NCBI GenBank assembly: GCA_964428355.1
Contig: CAYRYU010000018.1
Location: forward strand, 1-64,000
DNA length: 64,000 nt
Direction of reading: 5' to 3'
From: CAYRYU01 sp964428355
GTDB taxonomy: Bacteria > Muiribacteriota > Ozemobacteria > Ozemobacterales > Ozemobacteraceae
In this document: in pieces, positions 57,976 through 64,000 of the stretch
How positions within the stretch are numbered: position 1 is the first letter of the stretch
Layout of the letters: every line of letters starts with the position of its first letter
Made by a program: the position numbers and the translations under genes
The notes under the pieces: model-generated
Told to the model about the DNA's origin: nothing
Databases searched by the model: none
What the model saw: only the letters and a program-made list of their open reading frames with translations

Positions 57976-60162
57976 ATGAAAGTAGAGATCATTCCACTTC
58001 CGCGAGGGGGTACGCTGGTAAAGGCTCCTTCCGGAGTGCTTCAAATCGGTGCAGCGCCCGAAACGATCAAGGACACCCTCGACCTGATCGGGGAAGTTCC
58101 CGACACTTTCGTTCTGCCCACCAAGCTTTTCAGTACCGAACGGGGTGTTTCACTTGCCGACATCGAGTTTCCGGCGTATTACAATTTTTTCCTCAAGAAT
58201 CGCTGTATCAAGGTCATCGGACAGACCCACCAACTTGAAACCATCATGGGGGTACTCAAGGAAGCGGTTCTCGGCCCTGAAGTGGTACAACTTTCCCGTG
58301 ATTATCCCTACGGGGTCAACCGTGAACTCATTCCAGACCTGAAATCGGAAATGGATTTCCTGAGGGCTCGAGATCCCTCAGGGCTCAGGAAAATGGAGTT
58401 GACCGACATAGTCCAGGGAATCCCCTGGGGGCCAACCAATCGGGTGCCCTTTGGGGGGCTTGCGCTCGAGCGGACGAACAAGAACATGCTCCGGGTGGTG
58501 GAGGGTGCCGAGGTTCTGGCGGAAGTGCCGCTCGATATCACTTTTGGCCAGGGCCGGACATTTCCCGATCGCCACAAGCCTTTCGAGCCCCCTCTTTTCG
58601 GAGTGACGGTAATCGGTTCCGGCTCCGGATTCGACCCCAAGGAGATGACCAGCGGCTTCATAGTCTGGGTCAACAGGCGGGGAATCCTGATAGATCCGCC
58701 CGTCGATTCCACGCACTGGATGAAGGCGATGGACATCAACCCACGTCTCATCGATGATTGTATCCTGACCCACTGCCATGCCGACCATGATTCGGGAATT
58801 CTCCAGAAACTCCTTGAAGAGAAGAAGATCAACCTCTATACCACCGAAACGGTCCTGGAGAGCTTCGTCCGGAAATACCAGGCTCTGACCGGGCTTTCCC
58901 ACAAGTCCTTCATGGGGCTGTTTCACTTCCATCCCGTGACGGTGGGTGTTCCCATCCGGATCAACTGCGGCGAGTTCCGGTTCTTCTACACCCTTCACTC
59001 CGTTCCGACAATGGGTTTCGAAGTGTATTTCCAGGGCAAGAGTTTCGTCTATTCATCCGATTCCCTTTATGATCCCCCAACCGTCCGGAAGTTGTACGAC
59101 ATGGGAATCATCAACCGGTACAGGATGATCGAGCTGGTCAACTTCCCATGGCACCACAGCGTCATTTTCCACGAAGCGGGAATTCCACCCATCCACACTC
59201 CCATCAAGAACCTCGTGGAGCTTCCCGATGCCGTTCAGGAACGCCTTTACCTGATCCATGTCTCACAGCGGAGCATTCCCCCCGGGTCCCACCTCCGGAA
59301 AGCGGCGGGGGGGCCCGACGAAACGATCGTCATTCCGGTTTCCCCGCCCTCGAGCAACGAAGCGTTGGAGTATCTCGACGTTCTCAACCACATCGACCTT
59401 TTCTCCGAGCTTCCCATCGAGAAGGCCAGGGAGTTTTTGACCCTGGTGAAGGTGGAGCGGTTCAAGGTGGGTGACGTGATCATCAAGAAGGGAACGGTCG
59501 GCGATCGTTTTTTCATGATCGTCAATGGCCGTGCCACCGTCCTGCGGGACGGGGAAGTGATCAAGATCTATTCGAACAACGATTACATCGGGGAAACCTC
59601 GATGATCCTGAATGCTCCCCGAAATGCCGATGTCATCACCGAAACCGACCTCAAGGTCCTGGTGATGGACAAATACGATTTCCTTTATTTCATCCGGGGT
59701 TCCGAGATCGCAAGGCACATGAAGGTCATTGCCGAGAACCGGGAGCACAACACCTGGGCTCTCTTCGATGACAGCCCGCTCCTGCGGGGCCTCTCCCCAA
59801 CCCAGAGAACCCAACTCCAGGGGATCATGTCGCGCCAGGAGATCCCCGCAGGGAAAACTTTCGCCCGGGAAATGACCGAGCGCGACAACTTCCACATCCT
59901 CGATTCCGGAAAGGTCAAGGTGCAACGCCGGGGCAAGGATCTTTTTCAGGCCGCTCGGGGAACCCTGTTCGCCAAGATCTTCACTTCCGCCATGCGGGGA
60001 AAACACCGTTTCTCGCTGATTTCCGCTACCCCCCTGGTCCTTTACTCGATCGATATCCTTGAGTTCTACCGTTTCCTGGAAAGGAACCCGGGGATCTTCC
60101 TCCTTCTCAGGCAGTCGCGGATCAGGGACCAGATCGTCAGGGTTCCCGAGGAGGGGGAATAG
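57976..60162 (+). CDS. Metallo-beta-lactamase-fold hydrolase with two cNMP-binding domains
   Basis: This 728-residue protein has an N-terminal domain of about 190 residues, an MBL-fold domain (about 195-455) with the metal motif THCHADHD (near 258) and later histidines (FTLHS, WHHS), and then two cyclic nucleotide-binding domains: one from about 475 (LFSELPIEKAREFLTLVKVERFKVGD) with the phosphate cassette-like NDYIGETSMILNAPRNADV, and a second from about 600, which lacks a clear cassette. Similar domain orders are known in cAMP/cGMP-dependent cyclic-nucleotide phosphodiesterases of spirochaetes. The role is likely in second-messenger control, but activity is inferred. Confidence 0.78.
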   Translation: MKVEIIPLPRGGTLVKAPSGVLQIGAAPETIKDTLDLIGEVPDTFVLPTKLFSTERGVSLADIEFPAYYNFFLKNRCIKVIGQTHQLETIMGVLKEAVLGPEVVQLSRDYPYGVNRELIPDLKSEMDFLRARDPSGLRKMELTDIVQGIPWGPTNRVPFGGLALERTNKNMLRVVEGAEVLAEVPLDITFGQGRTFPDRHKPFEPPLFGVTVIGSGSGFDPKEMTSGFIVWVNRRGILIDPPVDSTHWMKAMDINPRLIDDCILTHCHADHDSGILQKLLEEKKINLYTTETVLESFVRKYQALTGLSHKSFMGLFHFHPVTVGVPIRINCGEFRFFYTLHSVPTMGFEVYFQGKSFVYSSDSLYDPPTVRKLYDMGIINRYRMIELVNFPWHHSVIFHEAGIPPIHTPIKNLVELPDAVQERLYLIHVSQRSIPPGSHLRKAAGGPDETIVIPVSPPSSNEALEYLDVLNHIDLFSELPIEKAREFLTLVKVERFKVGDVIIKKGTVGDRFFMIVNGRATVLRDGEVIKIYSNNDYIGETSMILNAPRNADVITETDLKVLVMDKYDFLYFIRGSEIARHMKVIAENREHNTWALFDDSPLLRGLSPTQRTQLQGIMSRQEIPAGKTFAREMTERDNFHILDSGKVKVQRRGKDLFQAARGTLFAKIFTSAMRGKHRFSLISATPLVLYSIDILEFYRFLERNPGIFLLLRQSRIRDQIVRVPEEGE

Positions 60163-60220
60163 GCCGCCCTCCGGGTGCGGCGCTTCCGGGCAGCTACCCG
60201 GATGAAGCACCATACAGGAT

Positions 60221-61165
60221 ATGATCGAAAAGTTTCAGGCGGCAATGATCGGTTTGGCCATCGGGGATGCCCTGGCTGCGCCGATCGAAGATGTCATTCG
60301 CACTTCCGAGGAGTTGCAGCCTCCCGTAACGGAGTATATCAAGGCACTGCCTTCGCATCCGCTCAACCACCTCCATCCCGGTCAGTTCTCCGATGAAACC
60401 CAGACCACCCTTGTCGTTGCGGAAAGCCTCGTGGAAGCCAAAGGCTTCGACATCGAGAACTTGGTTCACCATTTCGTGGACTGGTACCAGGGTCAGAAGT
60501 TGCGCTCCGCGTGGCGGTTTCCGGGAAACACCCTGATGAAAGCCTGCCAGAAGCTCGCCTCGGGCACCCACTGGACCCAAAGCGGTTTTCCTTCGGCCGG
60601 GGTCAACGCCGTCGTCCGGACGATCCCCCTCAGCCTTGCTTTCTGGCGAACTCCGCAGGTATTGAAGGATGCCCTGGAAAAGTCCTGTCGGATGACGCAC
60701 ACCGATTCCCGGGTTCTTGCCTGCGCTCAGGTTCTTGCCGGTGCGGTCAAGATGGGTCTCGAAGGTACCGAGCCGCAAGCCGATCTGATGGTCAACATGG
60801 CCATGGAACGCGCACAGGTTTACTCGCCCGACATCGTTCGCCGCTTGGGAATCCTTCGCGACGTGATCAAGTTGGAACCCGGCCCCGCACTTGCCCAGCT
60901 GGGAACCACCGGTTTCTGCATGGAATCCGTTCTGGCCGCGACCTACTGGCTCTTCCGGTGCCCGAGGAAGTTCGACGATCTGGTCATCGGCGCCGCCAAC
61001 TCCGGGGGCGATTCCGACGCGATCGCCGGGGTTGCAGGGGCTCTATATGGGGCTTTCTACGGTCTCTCCGGGATTTCGGACAGATGGCTCCGTGACCTCG
61101 AGGACCTCCCCAGGCTCAAGCAGATCGGGTGCGACCTATACCGCCTGTCAGGAACCGCCAGGTAG
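60221..61165 (+). CDS. ADP-ribosylglycohydrolase-family protein
   Basis: This 314-residue protein has the all-helical ADP-ribosylglycohydrolase pattern: AAMIGLAIGDALAAPIED at the start, FSDETQTTL where DDTxM-type residues would bind the first magnesium, and GAANSGGDSDAIAGVAGALYGA (near 262), the second metal motif. Both motifs differ from the common TDDT and GGDTDT forms (Glu for Asp, Ala for Thr), so activity may be altered. It would remove ADP-ribose from targets. It lies between the MBL-cNMP gene and the MoaC-MOSC gene on the plus strand. Confidence 0.78.
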   Translation: MIEKFQAAMIGLAIGDALAAPIEDVIRTSEELQPPVTEYIKALPSHPLNHLHPGQFSDETQTTLVVAESLVEAKGFDIENLVHHFVDWYQGQKLRSAWRFPGNTLMKACQKLASGTHWTQSGFPSAGVNAVVRTIPLSLAFWRTPQVLKDALEKSCRMTHTDSRVLACAQVLAGAVKMGLEGTEPQADLMVNMAMERAQVYSPDIVRRLGILRDVIKLEPGPALAQLGTTGFCMESVLAATYWLFRCPRKFDDLVIGAANSGGDSDAIAGVAGALYGAFYGLSGISDRWLRDLEDLPRLKQIGCDLYRLSGTAR

Positions 61166-61187
61166 AAGTTCCTGAAAGAATGAATCC

Positions 61188-62156
61188 ATGACCCTTTCCA
61201 AGTTGACCCACCTCGACGCGAATGGGCGCCTGACCATGGTCGACGTGGGTGAAAAGACCGTTTCCGCAAGACGGGCCATCGCCCTGGGAAGCCTTTTCGC
61301 CGGCGAAACGGCCTTGGAGCTGCTTCGAAAAGGGGAACTGGCGAAAGGGGATGCCTGGAGCGCAACCCGCGTTGCCGCGATATTGGCTGCCAAACGGACT
61401 TCCGATCTCATTCCGCTCACCCATCCCCTCAGGCTCGATGCGGTCCACGTCCACCTTTTCCCTTGGGGGAAATCCAGGGTGGGGGCTCTTGTCGAAGCCC
61501 TGGCCCACGACCGGACGGGGGTGGAAATGGAGGCCATGACGGGGGTTTCCGTTGCCCTCTTGAACCTGTATGACATGGTCAAGGCCGTTTCGAAAGGTGC
61601 CGTCATCGAGGGAGTCAGGTTGCTGGCGAAATCAGGTGGGAAAAGCGGTTCGTGGCTTGCGGCGGGGGTGACAGAGGGGCGGGTCGAGAAACTCGCTCTG
61701 AGTGAATCCAAAGGAACCCCGAAGACTCCGGTCGATTCGGCCGTGGTCAGATCCGATCACGGTCTAGAGGGGGATGCCCATGCCGGAGATTGGCACAGGC
61801 AGGTTTCCCTGCTTGGAGTCGAGAGCATAGCCAAGATGAAGAACAAAGGGCTGGATGTGGACTTCGGGTCTTTTGCCGAGAACGTGGCCGTTTCCGGGAT
61901 CACGCTTTTCGAACTTCCGCTTGGGACCCTTTTGTTTTGCGGTTCCGGGGTCATTCTCGAGGTCTCCCAGATCGGAAAGGAATGCCATTCCCGGTGCGCG
62001 GTGTACCACCGCGCCGGTGACTGCGTAATGCCGCGGGAAGGCATTTTCGCGAAGGTCCTGTCTGGCGGGGCCGTTAAATCCGGCGATCCGGTCCTTGCGG
62101 TCCGGATCGAAGAACCCCGGGCACCGGAAGCTCCTTCAGGGTTTCCGCAAACTTGA
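61188..62156 (+). CDS. MoaC-MOSC fusion, molybdenum cofactor protein
   Basis: This 322-residue protein joins two molybdenum-cofactor domains. Residues 1-155 are MoaC, which forms cyclic pyranopterin monophosphate; the marks LTHLDANGRLTMVDV, KRTSDLIPLTHPLRLD and GVEMEAMTGVSVALLNLYDM are complete. Residues about 165-310 are a MOSC domain, with LEGDAHAGDWHRQVSLLG and QIGKECHSRCAVYHRAGDCVMPREGIFAKVL including the conserved Cys. MOSC domains act as sulphur-carrier or sensing modules. The linker is short (KSGGKSGSW), so the two act as one chain. No other moa gene is visible here. Confidence 0.9.
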   Translation: MTLSKLTHLDANGRLTMVDVGEKTVSARRAIALGSLFAGETALELLRKGELAKGDAWSATRVAAILAAKRTSDLIPLTHPLRLDAVHVHLFPWGKSRVGALVEALAHDRTGVEMEAMTGVSVALLNLYDMVKAVSKGAVIEGVRLLAKSGGKSGSWLAAGVTEGRVEKLALSESKGTPKTPVDSAVVRSDHGLEGDAHAGDWHRQVSLLGVESIAKMKNKGLDVDFGSFAENVAVSGITLFELPLGTLLFCGSGVILEVSQIGKECHSRCAVYHRAGDCVMPREGIFAKVLSGGAVKSGDPVLAVRIEEPRAPEAPSGFPQT

Positions 62157-62201
62157 ACCAGGGCGGCTTTTCTGCCCCGGTTTCGGGCAGGTGACTTCCC
62201 G

Positions 62202-64000
62202 GTGACGGCAGTTCCAGGATCTTCATCGCCAGGGAATGTGATCGGGGAAATCCTTCCCATTTTCACGTCCTTTCTATTGGTCGGAATGATGGCGGCGGAT
62301 CTTTTCCCAGGGGCTCCCGGAAGCCTCTTTCTGCTCGCATCGATGGTGTGCCTCGCCTCGGCCTTCCTTTTCGTCATTCCCAACCGGATTGGCTGGGTGC
62401 CTCTTCTTTCCGGAGTGTTTTTCTGCGGGATGTTCATCCATGCGGTTCGCGAGGTCCCTCAATTTCCCAGATCCGTTATGGAAACTTTCCACGAGACGTC
62501 GGGTGTGCTGACCGGGACCTTCACAGGCGAGTTTCGCTACCGGAAAAGGGGTGGGGTCGCTTTCCAGATGGAGGAGGTCGAGTATTCCTTCGCCTCACAG
62601 ACGGTTTTGTTGCCCTGGACGGTCAGGTGCGAAGTCGAAGATCCGGCCCTGCTCCCCGAACCCGGACAGACATATATCGCGACGGGGAGCATGAAAGTCT
62701 TCCGGAACCGGAAGTCACCATCTTTCAAATGCCCGAAAGCGGAGATTTCCCCTCGGAGTTTCATCGGAAACCGGATGATCGCTTCTGTACAAAGAGCCGT
62801 CCGGGACGGGATGGGAAGCTTTCTTTCCGACCGTCACCAGGCCCTCATGCTGGGGTTTCTTTTGGGTGACACATCCAAGCTGGGGCTGGACGATCGTTTC
62901 CTTTTTCGCGAAACGGGAATTACCCACCTTCTTGCGGTTTCAGGCCAACATGTGCTCGTCCTCGCGGTTTTCCTGCTCGCGGTTCTTACCTGGATGGGGG
63001 TCCCCTCGATGTCCAGGGCGATCTTGACGATCGGTTTCCTGACTTTCTTTGCATTCTTGACGGCTGGTCAGCCTTCCGTCTGGCGGGCCTTGATCATGTA
63101 CATCGCGGGAGTCGCCATCCTGCATCTGGAGGTCGATCCGGGGCCCGTCCGGCCGATGGCGGCCACTGCCCTCATCATCCTTCTCTTTCGGCCCGCATTC
63201 CTTCATCACATCGGGTTCCAGATGAGCTTTGCCGCAATCCTTGGGATCGTTTTCGGGCGGCCTCCCATCGAGCGTTTTTTTTGCAGCCTCAGGGTGCCGC
63301 TGGTTCTATCCAGATATCTGGCGGTTTCGGTCGGGGCCAATCTTGGAACGATTCCCCTTGCCGCGTATCACTTCGGTTACGTCCCAGTGGTCTCATTTCT
63401 CGTGAACCCTCTCGTGGTCTGGACCTTCGAGATCATCCTTCCCATGGGCCTTCTGCTTGCCGTCATCGGAAGCCTTTGGTTCTCGGGGGGGGTCCTCATC
63501 GGAGCCTGCCTTTCGCTGATCCTTGACGCTTTCCTCAAGGTTGTGGGACTTTGCTCATCGATCCCGGGGTCCGTCTGGGACACAGGTCAAATCCCCGCTT
63601 TCGCGGCTGCCGCCGCGTACGGTCTCATGTTCTTTCTTGTCACTCGCCGAAAGGATGGAACTGGGGCTGAGAAAGCGGTTTCTGGCCTTGTTTCCGGTGC
63701 CGAGCCCCACGATGGGGCGAATGTTCCCGAAAAGCCGGGATGGCGCAGTCCCGGAGGGCACGAGCCCCACGATGGGGCGAATGTGTCCGAAAAGCCAGGA
63801 TGGCGCAGTCCCGGAGGGCACCACCGTCGCGGCTCTTCCGCACCGGTGGATGAGGGCTCCAAAGGCGGAAGACCTGGGAAGACTGCATCGGGGGGGGCTG
63901 GAACCCCGGGAGAGATTGGGCGGTTTTCCGTCCAGGGAAACGGTGAAGTATCGGCAACCAACATTCCTTCCACGGGGACCTTCATCGTGGATCCTTTCGG
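62202..64000 (+). CDS. comEC: ComEC/Rec2-family DNA uptake channel (partial, runs off window)
   Basis: This is the membrane channel for single-stranded DNA uptake in natural transformation. The frame continues past 64000, so only about 599 residues are seen. The first 200 residues match the DUF4131/N-terminal beta domain; then come the competence-domain membrane segments with the family motif TGITHLLAVSGQHVLVLAVF (near 235) and LTAGQPSVWRALIMYIAG. The metallo-beta-lactamase tail would lie beyond the window. GTG 62202 has AGGTGA seven bases upstream; GTG 62238 is an alternative. A 60-bp repeat at 63702-63821 extends a cytoplasmic loop or linker after the membrane part. Confidence 0.85.
   Translation, partial: MTAVPGSSSPGNVIGEILPIFTSFLLVGMMAADLFPGAPGSLFLLASMVCLASAFLFVIPNRIGWVPLLSGVFFCGMFIHAVREVPQFPRSVMETFHETSGVLTGTFTGEFRYRKRGGVAFQMEEVEYSFASQTVLLPWTVRCEVEDPALLPEPGQTYIATGSMKVFRNRKSPSFKCPKAEISPRSFIGNRMIASVQRAVRDGMGSFLSDRHQALMLGFLLGDTSKLGLDDRFLFRETGITHLLAVSGQHVLVLAVFLLAVLTWMGVPSMSRAILTIGFLTFFAFLTAGQPSVWRALIMYIAGVAILHLEVDPGPVRPMAATALIILLFRPAFLHHIGFQMSFAAILGIVFGRPPIERFFCSLRVPLVLSRYLAVSVGANLGTIPLAAYHFGYVPVVSFLVNPLVVWTFEIILPMGLLLAVIGSLWFSGGVLIGACLSLILDAFLKVVGLCSSIPGSVWDTGQIPAFAAAAAYGLMFFLVTRRKDGTGAEKAVSGLVSGAEPHDGANVPEKPGWRSPGGHEPHDGANVSEKPGWRSPGGHHRRGSSAPVDEGSKGGRPGKTASGGAGTPGEIGRFSVQGNGEVSATNIPSTGTFIVDPF
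63702..63821 (+). repeat. In-frame 60-bp tandem repeat in comEC
   Basis: Two units of 60 bp (63702-63761 and 63762-63821), with three single-base differences, encode the 20-residue unit with GANVPEKPGWRSPGG. GCCCC / GGGGC palindromes lie within each unit. The reading frame is kept. Confidence 0.85.

Overview
Bacterial chromosomal DNA, GC-rich and densely coding, with no rRNA, tRNA, prophage, integrase or CRISPR that I can see. The content (three sets of pilin-like genes, a PilT ATPase and a degenerate PilB relative, large secreted repeat proteins, SpoIIE-type phosphatases and a STAS protein, a two-cNMP-domain metallo-hydrolase, HU, Ppk1, RsgA, ComEC) fits a free-living diderm-like bacterium from a poorly sampled phylum. 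Candidatus Riflebacteria (Ozemobacteria) is my best guess from the style of the proteins. That is inference and no marker gene proves it.

Layout. 1-3.2 kb: a LolD/MacB-like ABC exporter behind an unrecognised membrane protein. 3.5-8.9 kb: a small anchored protein, then a minus-strand block with a first triad of minor-pilin-like genes (PilV/PilX/PilW order) below two secreted proteins, separated by a structured RNA with terminators. 9.4-14.8 kb (+): a membrane metallopeptidase followed by a second minor-pilin triad. 14.9-17.3 kb: a 47-residue zinc ribbon too short for normal ORF calling, a small exported protein and an exported FecR-domain protein. 17.3-20.9 kb (+): HU with a clear sigma-70 promoter and terminator, a PilB-like protein whose ATPase motifs are broken, and an intact PilT with a proline-rich N-terminal extension. 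21.2-28.1 kb: a giant lipoprotein-like protein with four FN3 plus RCC1-propeller modules. 28.6-29.9 kb: a TPR/polysaccharide-deacetylase protein preceded by a palindromic repeat element. 29.9-36 kb (-): an intact SpoIIE phosphatase paired with a degenerate paralogue. 36-44.5 kb (-): a secreted metalloprotease-like protein, two secreted proteins, and an overlapping operon of ECF sigma factor, zinc-finger anti-sigma factor and a third minor-pilin triad. 44.5-48.5 kb (-): STAS protein, HEAT-repeat membrane protein, RsgA. 48.6-52.4 kb (+): secreted HAD protein, secreted unknown, methyltransferase and radical SAM protein. 52.4-55.2 kb (-): LOG-family protein and Ppk1, the latter below a structured leader or sRNA with an orphan terminator. 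55.5-64 kb (+): LplA-like ligase, DUF5071, a membrane protein with a pilin-like tail, MBL-cNMP protein, ADP-ribosylglycohydrolase-like protein, MoaC-MOSC fusion and the start of ComEC, which runs off the window.

How the parts may work together. The strongest unifying signal is surface display through type IV pilus-like machinery. Three separate I/J/K-like (V/W/X-like) minor pilin sets look like alternative pilus-tip complexes. One of them is co-transcribed with an ECF sigma/anti-sigma pair. The same promoter pattern (GTAAC, 16 bp, CGTA, on the minus strand) lies upstream of that operon and of two neighbouring secreted-protein genes, giving a small self-contained regulon. The ATPases next to HU suggest c-di-GMP sensing by a dead PilB paralogue beside an active PilT. 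A second regulatory theme is partner switching: a live and a dead PP2C phosphatase and a STAS protein are present, although no matching kinase is seen here.
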